Below, in pieces: positions 34,578-46,779 of a DNA stretch of 64,000 nt. Position 1 is the first letter of the stretch. Every line of letters begins with the position of its first letter. The DNA lies in contig CM055311.2 of assembly GCA_029255685.2 (NCBI GenBank), positions 55,573,048 through 55,637,047 of the forward strand, given 5' to 3'. The notes under the pieces were generated by a model. The model was not told the origin of the DNA. It saw only the letters and a program-made list of their open reading frames with translations, and did not search any database. A program made the position numbers and the translations under genes. The DNA is from Silene conica. Lineage: Eukaryota; Streptophyta; Magnoliopsida; Caryophyllales; Caryophyllaceae.

Positions 34578-36866
34578 GAATTCCCCACACTTAAACCTTA
34601 CTCGTCCTCGAGTAAGAGATCAAGCAACTACATAACCCTTATTAGAAACAAAGAAACAAACTAACTAAGCTAACTAGAAGCCGAATCGGGTTTAGCTACA
34701 CCCGTAGCCCTTTCAACTCACAATTTGACATTCATGAGGAAGAATGCCCTATTGCAAGGCAAGTAAGGTCTTGCTACAAAATTTTTGATGCCAACAAGTA
34801 AGAACATAACACGTATAGACAAGCAACATGCATCGGAAAAAGGAAAAGACAACCGCTTGCCTCATTCAAGCGGGGTTTTGAAAAACAAAACAAAGGAGGT
34901 CTATAGCGGAGGATGCCGACTCAAAGTCTAACCAAGGTGTCAAACCCCTAAATCAAGCTCAAGCAACCAAGAATGACATCACCAAAGACCAAGAAACTAA
35001 TTCAAGGCGGGCAAACGGAAGTACTAAGCTATACTTCCAAGAATGACACGACACACACATGATTCGACTCCATGCAAGACCCATAACCGATAAAAGAACC
35101 CTAAGTACCGACTCTCACGGGTGACACTCAACACACAAGGAAAGAAAGGGGGCGATTTTTGTGACAAAAAGTAACCAAAATCACTCACCTACCTCAACTT
35201 GCGAAGCATGCCCGCAATCTAGAATGGTACTCCATCCAAAAATCAATGAAAAATGCAAATGCACATGATGAGAACAACAACAAGGATGTAACGGGGCTTG
35301 GGTTGGGTGAAAATGGTTTGGTGCAAGCACCGTTCTAGGATTTGAGGCTCAAAAACAAGAATGATTGCCATAATCAACACAACACCTTATTACAACAACT
35401 AAGCAACGTCTATGCCCTAACTTTGGCTTTTACAAAACCAAGCAAAAAATGCATAAACCCCAACTTACTTTGGAAAAATCGGACCCATCACACCCTCAGA
35501 CAAAGTGGTCATTATTAGAAACACCGAACAACGTCTACACCCTAACATACGACTTGAAAATCAAATCAAATGCAAAAAAAAAATGTGTAAACCCGGCACG
35601 CGTGCAAAAACATCAAAAGACCACATTATTGTAGCAACGGCTTTTTCTATGTCCCCTTGATGGAAGGGACTTGTTGCTAGCCTTTTTCTCTTTCAAAACA
35701 CATATGTACATTTTTTCTTTTTGGATTTTTCAAAACTTTTTCAACTTTTTCTTTGATTTTCCATTTTCTTTCTTTTTTCATATTTTTTTATCTTTTTCTT
35801 TTCTCAAACTTCCAAACACCAAACAAACAACAAGTAACGACCACAACGGAAGAAGCCACCAGCCGACATCTAAATTCCCGACTCTACCACTAACAAAGTA
35901 CCACAAAAGCAACCATTCTTGATCAATGAAGGATGTTTTTGGGATGTAGTTCATCTGGTAGTTTAGGCCAAATGAAAAGGTTAAGACTCAAAGTGGTTAA
36001 ACAAAAGGGAAATAAGATGCAAGGGTCAAAACAAGGCTAATTTGGCAAATGTGAAGTTGATTTATTTGGAACAAAAGTTGTCTCACATGCACATGAACAT
36101 TAATCACGGAAATAAGGAATGAGCGCCATACTTATGCGTATAGACATAACTCACCACGTAAGGAGGACTACTCACAATCCTAAACTGAGTCGGTTTCATG
36201 GACCGACTATAAAGGAGGCTCTATCCTCACATTTGAGTAGCTAATGTCGGTCCTAAGTCGAGTCAAGGTCTAACACGGTCTCACAAGGTGGTCGAAACTT
36301 GGTCATTAAGCCTAGACTTCCGAGTCCTTGCAAGCAAGAACCCTAACAAGGTGACATCAACGGTGCAAGCTATTAAGAGGGGTAAGACACAAGCAAGACA
36401 GATATCATCATTGACGGCATATATCCTCCACTATTCAACCTCCTAAGCATATTTACAAACAAAAGCAAAACGGAAAAACCGACTAACACATATTCACCAA
36501 ACTATGAAAATGAAAAGGCGTGTGAAACAAAAGCAAACTAACAACAAACACAACAAAGATGCGACAACAAGAAGGCTAAACTAACAGCACATCAACCACA
36601 ACAACCAAAAGTTCCCCAAAGGAACATCCAAGGCACAAAAATCCCGTTCTCCTTCATGATATCAACATAAAAAGAAATCGGGAGGGGGAGAAAGAAGTAG
36701 GAAAGAGTATACCAAGCATCTTCATTCTCCTAATACCTCGGGTTGTCGTCGCATCTGTCATTTGTTAGTCCAACAAACATATATATACAAGGCAAACAAA
36801 GAACTAAAACAAAGGGAATGAAGAACATATTTTTTGAAAATTTTGAAAATTTTTTTGAAATTTTTT
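34578..36866 (-). repeat. duplicate of Athila-1 3' interior, CACTA-free
   Basis: Nearly identical to 14503-16138 joined to 17144-17765, including the polypurine tract next to LTR B. It contains the empty site of the CACTA element. At 36841-36866 it changes, within a run of T and gaaatttt words, into the middle of LTR C. No gene. Confidence 0.85.
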
Positions 36867-37534
36867 GAGTTTTTGTGACTAAGTATGAACTAATAAAACA
36901 GTAGCAAACTCTAAAATTGCATAAAAAGTAACGTATAAAATAATAGACTAAGTGTGGGTTTATATAGTGCGCGAAATTCCGAAATATGACTCCCAGCCGG
37001 TCGACCGGCTGCCGGTCTGGGACCGGCTGAGAGTCCAAATATGGACTTCTGATTTTTTCTTCATATTTCTTCAACCCCAGATACTTCCAGCCGGTGGACC
37101 GGCTGCCGGTTGGCCACCGGCTGGGGATGCATTCTCGATGGCCTGTGTTGAAAAGGAGCAAGGGCAAGTGAAGGGGGGTCCCAGCCGGTCAGCCGGCCGC
37201 CGGTCGGGAACCGGTTGAGGACCCAAAATCCATAATCTGCAAAATATCTTCAATTATTAGGTGAAGGGGCTCCCAACCGGCGGACCGGCTGCCGGCCGAC
37301 CGGCTGAGGACCCCACTATGCCATTTCAGCCTCTTTTTCTCCCATTTTGTCTTGATTTCACCACGTTTTGTTCCCGTTTCTTCATTCCCGCGTCAAGTCC
37401 TACAACATGGCATCCAAACATGTAGAAAAGAGATATCGGGTATAAAAAGGGACGAAATTGTGCCAAACGGGGGTGAAACGGGATCGAAATAAAAGGAAAA
37501 CAAGGGAAAATAATGACCGAATTTGGGCTCATCA
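36867..37534 (-). repeat. Athila-1 LTR C, partial
   Basis: Corresponds to 13835-14502 of LTR A; the other 900 bases of the LTR, the primer site and all coding DNA are missing. Four CAGCCGG dyads are present (36993-37308), the first a perfect CAGCCGGTCGACCGGCTG. It is followed by the right AGTAC duplication. Confidence 0.85.
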
Positions 37535-37539
37535 AGTAC
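37535..37539. repeat. target-site duplication of Athila-1, right copy (AGTAC)
   Basis: Matches 12929-12933. Confidence 0.85.
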
Positions 37540-37882
37540 TTTAATGGCAATTTTTTCTTTATTTTTGATTCATTAGGTTATGAAAGTATGATAAAAGATG
37601 ATAAGATGATTGACCTGGATTAATTTGGTCTAGTTATTATTGTTTTCAATAATTTTAGATTTTATTAATAAGTATAACCGGAGAAGTAAGTAGCCGGTTG
37701 TGTAGAGCATTGTGAGAAAAATGAGTGTCTAGTTTAGATTTTTCTAAGTTAAAATATAGTTTTGATTAATGTGAGAAGATGAGATATAGTTTGGATTATT
37801 CCCGTAAAAAACCCAATTTTAAATGACTATTTATATTTTTTTTTTACATGCCCTGTGCAATTTTGCACGGTTACTAAACTAG
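37540..37882 (+). mobile_element. Helitron 3' end
   Basis: Hairpin CCGTGCAATTTTGCACGG-like (CCCTGTGCAATTTTGCACGG), then TTACTAAACTAG ending at 37882, followed by T. The 5' end is not identified; the body may continue on the far side of Athila-1 at 12668-12928. Confidence 0.6.
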
Positions 37883-40135
37883 TACAAGTGAATATTATTT
37901 GATTCATCTTAACTTAAGACGCATATATCCGTCTTAAGGGAGATTTATTGTCTTCATTAGTGATGGAGTTTAAACTGTGCCATGACTATATAAACTAATC
38001 ACATTACCCCCACTTACCCAACGTAATAAGTTTAGCACCCTGGTTTAGCTGAGCCCACTTTCTTATGAAGAAGGGAGTCATGGGTTTTTACTCTTTGGTA
38101 AGGCTAAGTCTCAATCTTTAAATATGTAAGAGATCTAGTCAACTTATTATCTATCTCCTTTAAGTGAACTAAGCCGGTGAATTATCGATAAAATAAATTG
38201 ACACGGTCGATATACTCGATAAAGATGCATGGCATAATATGACGATTTGGTTATGCATGCAAACATATAAAGCATAAATAAAAGTATAAAACTTAAAGCA
38301 TAAGTAAAATCCTAGTATGGCCTTCCTAAAATAGAAAAGTAATATAAAATAAAAATTCGGAAACCAACTCCTTGGTCCCTTTAACTTCGCACGTGGCGCG
38401 GATCCCAAGGCAAACACCGTCTTGGTCGGAACTCCTTTTCGAAAAGCACCGTCTTCAAGGTTCTCCGGAATTTCAATAATTACAACTTTTCTATCTACTT
38501 TATACATTATAAAATAGAATAAATAATAAATAAAGTGATACGAGATCACATTAATTACATCCGAATCAATAACCCCTTACATTACGGGAATTACCGATTA
38601 AAACTAAGGCCATACTAAGCAAAATTACATAATTCCAAATTACGTAAATTAAAATTATGACAGTCATAACAAAATATGCAATGCTTCTGAATATGTAACT
38701 AACATGTCAATCTTAAGTCAAATCGTCCTATTTAAATGTCATTTAAATATTGTGATCGTATAACTCGGTTTTATGGAATTGCGTGATTTTAACATTTAAA
38801 ATCACTTAACATTACGTGAATCGATATTCAATTTAAAGTTAAACATCCTAACTCATATTAGGTTTCAAAATTTAGTCTTACTCAAATTTTGAACCTCAAA
38901 TTTTGAACATGACTTAACTTATTTTCAAATATTGTTCGGAATTTAATCGGTTTTACGAGAAAAATAATATAAAAATCCAAATGAGTCATAAAAAATTCGA
39001 AAAATTCAAAATTCAAATTGTGAATATTCTAGAATTTTCTTAAAATTCCATAACCAAAAATTTATTAGTATAAATGAAATAACCAATTATTTCGTAACTA
39101 GGTCGTAAAAATGCGCATTTTGAGTCGGAAATTCAAAAATCACCTTTATAAATGCAATTAAAATACTAATAAAACTTTTACACATTCCAAAACATTTTAG
39201 GAACTAAAATGGACAGGAATTTACAGCCAAAACACTGCCCAAGGACTGAAAAAACATTTTATGACTCTTAAAATTCATCCTTTTCAATTTTAACTTGTAA
39301 AATTAAAAATTAAAAATACAGAAACTTTAGGCTCCCAAGAAAACTATGCTGATGAAAATATCTAATATGAAATCTATGGGTGAATTTTTTAGGCCATTTT
39401 AGTAACATTTACTAGTTTTAACGAATTTTATCATATATTATACGATTTTAACCATTAAAATCGTTTCTCATGCAATATTCGAAAATAAAATCTCAAAATT
39501 TACATGCATGATGGAAATAATATATATGACTTTGTGTTAAATTTTCGTGACGAAATTCCAACTAAAACTATTTAAGTCGAAATTATGTCATTATTATTCC
39601 GATTTTTACAATAAAAATCAATACTCATGCAATACTTACGAGAAAAATTTGAAAAATTTAATTAACAATTTAAATATTGCATGTGACATCTCTAAAACTT
39701 TTCGTATCTAAATTCATAATTCAACTATATTAACCCATTTATTCTCATTTTATGACAATTTAACAATTAAATTTCATAAACCATGCATAATAACTCCAAT
39801 AGTTACGAAAATCATATTCATAACATAGAAAATGCATGTGAGAACATATTAAAAAATCTCGGCCAGAAAGTAAACAATGCTATTTTTCTCAAATTAATTT
39901 CATTTTAACCGTGTAAAATGTTATAATAACCAATTTAATTATTAAAATGAACAAAATATATCCATAAGTCATTCCAAATGACCTAAAACATTTTTAGGAC
40001 CAGTAGGTATTCATGCATGAAAATTTCCATGCATATCATATATCTACTTAATTTTTTCGGTTTTATTTCGTTATCAAAAAACTCATAAAAACAACAACGA
40101 GATGCATGCAAATAACCGTATGCTCTGATACCAAT
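37883..40135 (-). mobile_element. Copia-C leader, minus strand, truncated before gag
   Basis: AT-rich, non-coding. The part 38080-38660 corresponds to the Copia-B leader at 6120-6760. It stops before any gag. The minus-strand frame at 38169-38549 lies in this leader and is not a recognisable protein. Confidence 0.6.
40122..40133 (-). other. Copia-C primer-binding site (tRNA-Met type)
   Basis: On the minus strand TGGTATCAGAGC, two bases after the LTR end CCTACA. This is the standard initiator-tRNA-Met site of Copia elements. Confidence 0.85.
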
Positions 40136-41394
40136 TGTAGGGTTTTCATACACACCCTAATCATATTAGTCTTACTAAATTTTAATTTACTAATTAAAAT
40201 AACAAATTAACTCTTTAATTTGTACCAAGATCTTGTGCATGCAAAACAAAAAGCAGAATAATAAGATTTGGGCCCTTACATTCGGTCCAAAATAATGCTA
40301 GGATGATCCACCACGAAGCAACCAATATAGCTTGCCTCCTTTACGATGCACCCAAAACAACCCCTTAATAACCGAGAATCACACGAGCTAGGTATGAATA
40401 ACGGTTTCCTTATAACTAAATCGTATTCTAATCTTATTAGAATACTTAATATAATACTACAACAATTATAGACAATATAATCTAATTATATGAATTATGA
40501 AATAATATTAGAGAAGATTTATTTGAGTTTTCTCACACTAGAAAAACTCAAGGTTAGAATGAATGAATAAATCATTTGAACAATTCACATGTTATGGGGT
40601 GTGGGTGTGGTTGTCGTTTTCAAGGTATGTGGAAGGGAGAGGAGAGCTCTTTTAGCTTACCCATGAACTAGGGTGGCTCTAGGTAGCACACCCTAATTGA
40701 TTAAAGCTAAGCATGCTTTAATCATAATGTTGGGGTTAATTAATAGCACACAACACTTCTCCAAACACCTACACAAACCGGCACCACCTTACATAAAATG
40801 GACTTCCATTTTACAATTTTTTCATTTGTACAATTATTAGTGACATGTGACATGTCATATGATTGTTTTAATTAAAATGCATATTTAACAATTTAAATAT
40901 CATTTATAAATTAAATAAATCATATTTAACAAATCGACTAGTAATTCGTAATTACTTATGTATAAAATGGTCATTTCAATAATTGTCAATACGATGTACA
41001 ACATTTGTAATAATAACCAACCCGATTCATTCTAATTTCGACATTTCGTAAATATCGATTAATGTTTGACAATTGATACGTTTCAATTTCAAACACAAAT
41101 CTTTCATTAAGATTTAACCTCTGATTTCTCGATACCTATTTTGAGGAATCTGATCAAATCGTATCAATATACACTTGATCAGTATATCAATTAAGAGAAT
41201 TTTCCTATAGGTGTGACCTAAAGGGATCAACTGACCACCACCGTCATACGACAGTAATGTCAAACTCTAGCTAGCCAATCATTACCGATTAACGTTGGTC
41301 AGTTGACTATATAATTTTGAATCATCCCTTGCGTATTCTCGTCATGAGATTTAATTATGTGATCGCACTATTGTTGAGGACACATTTCCCAACA
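40136..41394 (-). repeat. Copia-C 5' LTR
   Basis: 1,259 bp on the minus strand, TGTTGGGAAATGTG...AAACCCTACA, in the same family as the Copia-A LTR. The primer-binding site next to its end identifies it as a 5' LTR. No 3' LTR of this copy is in the window. Confidence 0.85.
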
Positions 41395-41687
41395 CTACCC
41401 TTAGTTGTTTGATCATGTATTTGAGGTTACGGGGACGTAACCTGTTTCTTTTAGGGGGGATAAGAGATGATTGCGCGCTAAATTTTGTCTTTGGTTTTGA
41501 GTCTTTTGAACTTTTGTGTACCTCGTTTGTTGGTCAAGTCTTGCATTGAGGAATGGTTTTACTTTAAGAGGTAATGGGACATGTATGGGCATAATTGTGA
41601 CATGTTATAACATGTCACTTCTGAATCTTTCTTTCAAGTCGGTAGTTGTGAATTTCCAGGATGAAAGTCGTTCTAAGGGGGGAAGAT
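41395..41687 (+). mobile_element. 3' end of a Ty3/gypsy interior with polypurine tract
   Basis: Contains a 'gtgaatttccaggatgaaag' block followed by TCTAAGGGGGGAAGAT, the usual lead into plant Tekay/Del-type chromovirus LTRs. The rest of the interior is cut off by Copia-C. No coding frame remains. Confidence 0.65.
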
Positions 41688-43938
41688 TGTAACACCCCTA
41701 CTTTGCATAGCTGAGTTGTGACATAACTCGACCGAGTTAGGCTAACTCGGTCCAGTAAGTCGAACTCGGTGCAGTAAGTGTAACTCGACCGAGTAGTGTC
41801 AACTCGGCCGAGTAGTTGTAACTTAGCCAAGCTAGTGTAACTCGGCCGAGTTGCTCCAATTCGGTCGAGCTGGCTTTTCCGTGACCTAAACCGCGGTTAA
41901 TTATATATATTAATCCGAGGATTATAACCTCATTTACCCTAAATCAGAAAAGACAAAACCCTAATTAACTTTCCTCCTTTTCCCTCAAAAACCTTTAATT
42001 AAGAGTCCTAGCAAGAGTCTATAAGCGTCGATCATCTAGCCTAGTTCATTGTTAATTAGCAAGTAAGTGTCGTTTTATCATCACTTTATCATTAGATTTT
42101 GGTTATGCCTTGATGATTAATATGTATATATAATTCATAGGAGGAGGATTCATAGAGGAACATCGGTAGAATAGACTTGGAAATTCGCTTGCTTGTTTAT
42201 TGCTTTGAGGTAGGATTTCTCTACTCAGATCTGTGTGAATACGATTGTAACGGTATTGTATTGTTTATCTGATATCACTGCATTGTTGAGATTTGTATTG
42301 AGAATATATGTGTGAGACCGTTGCGGGAAATGACTCTCACTCCTACGATTGTTTTTCGTGGGACCCGCCACATAGGGGATGTGCACATTAAGGATCTAAG
42401 TACCCCTTGCTACGAGCAAGTGGGGGATTGATGTGGGGCTTGAGGTCGCCACCTGTGTTGTTGTGAGACTTGTGACAGTGATATCAGTGGTTGTGTATCA
42501 GATTGTGGTATTGAGCTTATTGTATTGTGACCGTCTTATTCAGCAGTCTCTGACGCTTGTTGTTTTTACTGTGATGATCCATGTATTGGTGAGCAGAGTC
42601 TCACGTGCGACGATGTTGATGTCTGATAGCTTGGGGAAAGATGGGACTCCACTCAGTTTTGTAGCATTGACATGGTTTCTTTATGATGCGGGAGCATCCT
42701 CCTATGAACTACTCCTTGATAAGAATACGAGGTCTTTAACCTACATGTTCGAGTTTGGGTCAAATACAGTGTTCAAGATAACATGAAATGGATTAGCTAG
42801 AAGTCCGTCCAAGGAATAAAGCCTTGGGACGTGTGATACTACACGGCCAAGCTAGAAAAATTCTAGTAGTATTTTGGTCTTAGTTTTATTTATGTTATTA
42901 GTTTAAATAAGTTTGTTGCAAGTTTGTTACAGTTAGTTATAATAAGTTTGTTACAAGTTAGTTAGTTAGTTACTAGTTTATTATTAGGTTGTTACAACTA
43001 GGTAGTTACTAGGTTGTTACAAGTTAGTTTTAAATTAGTTAAGTTTGTTATTAGGTTGTTAGGAGTTAGTTACAACCTAATCTAGTTTACTATTATTTTA
43101 TTAATAAGGATTTATTTTAATCCATTAGGATAGATTTTAGGACTCCTAATTTGGAGAGAACTCGAGCCCTAAGGCCGAGTGTTTGAGTCGTGTGAGTTGT
43201 TTGTGTTGTGACGGATGTCCTTACTATAAATAGGCATCCTTAGTCTTTATTTTCGATAGTTTATGAATTATTATTTTTGAGTGCAAACTTAAACCCCCAA
43301 AGTATCTGTGTAAGCTTTAAAATTATTTATTGAGTATCTTAGTGAGCTTAGTCTTTAGGTTTAATCGTACGTGGATTCGATTAAATTGCAGAATAATCAA
43401 AATTTCTTGGATTGGAGAGCAAGGTTATTATCTATCCTTCTACAAATCATTCACAATACATTCAAGACATCGTTCCATCAATCTTTCATCAATCATCTTT
43501 GTTCACAACATGTTCGTACGTCTACATCACCATCAACCACCGTACACCATCGTGAGTCACCACCATCACCGTTCGTCTACATCACCGAGCATCATCACCA
43601 TCTTCGTTGATCACCATCTTTCATTATTCGTTGTTTACGTTATTTTCTTGTTCTCATTCGTGAAATTTCACATAGTTTATTATTCCGCTGCAACATTCGT
43701 ATTTTTGTTGATCGTCTTATTTGATTATCACCAACGATACGCATCACTTTAGCTTCCGCAGACGTTTCGTTTTGGTTGTCGTATCAGACATTTTATTTTA
43801 TACTTAGACTTTATTTTTAGTTTTAATAAAGGTTGCATTAGTTGTTTATCTTGATATTATACCTTAGGAAATTGAGATGACGATGCTTTCATAATCTGAC
43901 GATCGTTTTCAAAGGCCTCGAACTATGAGGGTGTTACA
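41688..43938 (+). repeat. Ty3/gypsy 3' LTR, ~2.25 kb
   Basis: Begins TGTAACACCCC after the polypurine tract and ends GAGGGTGTTACA. A TATATATA box lies near 41902 and a TATAAATAG at 43225-43233, so a second, nested LTR fragment may sit in the 3' half. GTTAGTTA-type simple repeats lie at 42890-43080. The His-rich frame 43330-43752 and the frame 42433-42786 have no family resemblance. Confidence 0.8.
41714..41872. repeat. array of AACTCGGCCGAGTT-type palindromes in the gypsy LTR
   Basis: About seven imperfect copies of AACTCG(G/A)CCGAGT in both phases within 160 bases at the 5' end of the LTR, 20-25 bases apart. The ideal word is a perfect 14-bp palindrome. Confidence 0.8.
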
Positions 43939-44475
43939 GAAACAGTTTTAGGGTATCAAATAATTTAAGAAACTACTCAACATTACTTTTTAGCTTTGAA
44001 TTTTAGATTGAATCTTTTGGAATTTTTACTCCTTTTCTTTTAGGTAATGCAATTTAATCTTTGTTCTGTTTTTTTTTAAATTTTATCACCTTTATTCATT
44101 CTCTTCTTCTATTGTTCTTTATTGCTTTTGCTTATTTATTTATCTTATTTATCCGTCATGCTTAATTCTTTGATAGATTTATTAGTGTCAATTGCATTAA
44201 AATAAACATGTCTAGCTAAATTTCCATGCTAGAATATGAGGAGTCATGGTTTTGATGCGATCTTGATTAGATGATTAATTATGGCTTATTTATATGTTTG
44301 AATTGTTAGTCGCGACACTTAATCTCAATTAATTGGTTAAGTCGACGTAATTGGTTAATTAAAGTGGTACACTCCAACCTATATTGAAAGATTTGGAGGG
44401 GTTAGCTAGACCTATTGCGAACAATAAAATATGCTAATTAGGACGAGAGCAAAATTATTTGTATTTTAAGGTGAA
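43939..44475 (+). repeat. old gypsy (Tat/Ogre-like?) LTR remnant, left part
   Basis: Non-coding. The text (catgcttaattctttgatag, then a catgtctagctaaatttcc block) and the right part at 45638-45830 (a 'gtgtccatggggatacaatc' block and cccgacttg) resemble the 3' region of Tat/Athila-type LTRs. It is split by the Helitron at 44476-45637. Confidence 0.4.
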
Positions 44476-45637
44476 CTAGTGTAACACCCGTGAAAAATCA
44501 CGAGGTTGTGTACACTTAGTTTTAAAGACGACAAAGGTAAATTCATTTCATTATATAACAATTCTATTTGTTCGATCAAATTGATTTTTAACGGGAATGT
44601 TTTGCATATAGGATATGTTCGGTCAAAAGGTAAATTTCCTGGTGCATTAATTTTCGAATAGCTGGTAGTAATGATGATAATATTTGGATTACTTATGATA
44701 ACATGAATGAATAAGGTATATAAGAAAAAACAATAAACGATTAAAATAAAGATCAAAAACTAACAATTTACTCGGTTATATTATTTTATAAGTTTAGTCA
44801 ATAATATTTATCGAATAGTTTTGATTTGGAAAGATGTATGTTGAGTAGTGTATTTGCATTAGACTTCTGTTCCGACGTGAATTATGGAAAGATTGTGTAC
44901 AACCTTTAATTCGAAGAATGATAATATTTAGGGAATAAAATCAAAAATTTACACGGTTTAAAAAATTCGCTATTACGTTTAAAATTTCCGAACAATATTT
45001 CTATTATATTATTTTCAATGTGATATTTAGGATTTGTTAAATTAGGGGTTTACAATTTAGTCGGTTGTATTTTATGGAATGGAATATTTTCAATTATGGA
45101 ATGGAATATTTACAATTTACTCGGTTTACAATTTACTCGGTTATATTATTTTATAAGTTTAGTCAATAAAATTCATCCAATAGTTTTGATTTGGAAAGAT
45201 GTATGTTGAGTAGTGTATTTGCATTAGACTTCTGTTCAGACGTGAATTATGGAAATATTGTGTACAACCTTTAATTCGAAGAATGATAATATTTAGGGAA
45301 TAAAATCAAAGATTTACACGGTTTAAAAAATTGGCGTTTAAAATTTCCGAACAATATTTATATTTATGGAAGATTTAAGGAATATTTCTTGGACTATTTG
45401 TGGAAATTTAGGGAATCTCGGTGTAAACGTTTTTATTTTAATATTATAATAATATTATAATATTATAATACATAAAAATATATGACTTGACATAAATTAA
45501 GGGTTCTCATTGGTCTACAAAACTGTTTTTTGTGAGGATGAATGTGAGTGCGAGAAAGAGTGAACGGTGAAACATTATTGCGCCACGTATGCAGTTAGAC
45601 ATTTTGCTTTTATAGTAATAACGATAGTGGAGCGAGA
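44476..45637 (-). mobile_element. non-autonomous Helitron, 1,162 bp
   Basis: Minus strand: 5' TCTCGCTCCACTATCG (from 45637) and 3' hairpin CCTCGTGATTTTTCACGGG, then TGTTACACTAG (44476). The flanks are A and T on the minus strand, as required. Size and layout match the Helitron at 20771. The internal duplication is listed separately. No coding frame. Confidence 0.75.
44764..45359. repeat. direct duplication of ~235 bp inside the Helitron
   Basis: 44764-45000 and 45129-45359 share almost the whole text, from aatttactcggttatatta to aaaatttccgaacaatattt, with a 12-bp deletion near the end of the second copy. Confidence 0.8.
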
Positions 45638-46554
45638 TGACCTGTTTGTTACCTCTCAGACCGAAAATCGTAGTACTCTCTCCTCATTTATAAATCTCCT
45701 TATCATTTACATATGTTAGTTAATTGCGATAGTTTAGATAATCATCAAAACAATAAACCCTTGAATTGGTTATTCTAGATAGACTTTAGTTAACTAATAG
45801 AGATTCTTGTGTCCATGGGGATACAATCCCGACTTGTCTAGTTATATTAGTAGTGACCTGTTGGTTATCTTTGGTAGCTATACAATTAGGCTGTGAATGG
45901 TCGATAATGTCTTGTATGCTTATTTTCCCTACTTTAAAATTGACCTTTGAGTATAACATCGAATATGTTTAGAAGGTGTGAACGCTACTAGAAAGTGAAT
46001 CGTCTTTACGGAGGAATGCATTTGTTTGATATTAAAAAGTGGAATGTGCAGATGTTTGTTGTCGACTGAAAATACAAGTACACAAAAATGCTTTGATTTG
46101 ATAAACTCTGAAAGTAGAGAGCTACAGTTGGTATGTAAAGATGCCCATAACAAAGACAGTATAAGAATGTCATTTTCGTGTTTAATCAAAGATGAGCATT
46201 TAATGATTTGAAAAGATTGCACATTTTAACACCAAGACATTTGGTTACTGGTTAGTACTACGAATTTGCTTAGCAACTTCATTCTCTTCTTTTTGCGAAA
46301 TATATATATAGATTCCTTGCAATTGGTCACTTCTGAGATAGTTACTGCCATTAGAATGGAATTTCTTAGAGAAATGGTGATGTGTGTACTCTTATGTCAG
46401 GTTCCTCATTTAATCAACTCAACGTAATGCAATGAGCTATTATTCATGCCATACACATGTAGGGGGTTGGATTTACACAACTTTATCCTAATGTTAATGT
46501 TGGAAAAATTGTATGGACGCTATTTCCAAATGCACAAATGACTGATAATGGAAA
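45638..46554. other. no gene seen; right part of LTR remnant, then unassigned DNA
   Basis: 45638-45830 completes the LTR remnant described at 43939. 45831-46554 holds only short frames (both strands near 45929-46222) without recognisable motifs. Confidence 0.5.
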
Positions 46555-46779
46555 CTATACTACAAAACAGCCCATTAGCAACCAGCAAGGTTGGTCGCTA
46601 AACCATTGTGTTTGGTCACAAACCGAGTTTAGCAACCAACTTGCGACTATTTTCCTTTGGATGCTATAGGCCCGGTCGCAAAATCTGGTTGGTCGCAATT
46701 TGTATTTGGTTGCTAATTAGCAACTAATAAGTGATTAGTTGCAAAGGTTGGTCGCTAAACGGCCTTTTTCTTGTAGTAG
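46555..46779. mobile_element. CACTA-like MITE, ~225 bp
   Basis: Ends CTATACTACAAAACAGCCC and, inverted, CTACTACAAGAAAAAGGCC. The body is built from repeated and inverted ggttggtcgctaa / ttagcaacca words, so it folds into a long stem. The target duplication is not clear. Confidence 0.65.

Larger units (their letters stand above)
12934..37534 (-). mobile_element. Athila-1: non-autonomous Athila-type gypsy element, three-LTR tandem form
   Basis: Read on the minus strand: LTR C (partial), a copy of the 3' untranslated interior, LTR B, tRNA-Asp primer-binding site, gag, protease, spacer with CAGCCGG dyads, ATHILA-family ORF, 3' untranslated interior, polypurine tract, LTR A. The whole is flanked by one 5-bp duplication (AGTAC), so it arrived as one insertion and was later rearranged. 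Reverse transcriptase, RNase H and integrase are absent. About 1.1 kb of non-coding DNA (excluding the Helitron) separates the gag-protease stop from the ATHILA ORF. Later insertions are a CACTA element (16139-17143), a Helitron (20771-21919) and Athila-2 (22405-30531). Confidence 0.85.

Noticed and set aside
38169..38549. 126-codon minus frame as a gene
   Set aside because: Part of the Copia-C leader; partly AT-rich and without motifs.
43330..43752. His/Ser-rich 140-codon frame
   Set aside because: Inside the gypsy LTR; low-complexity cat/cac text.
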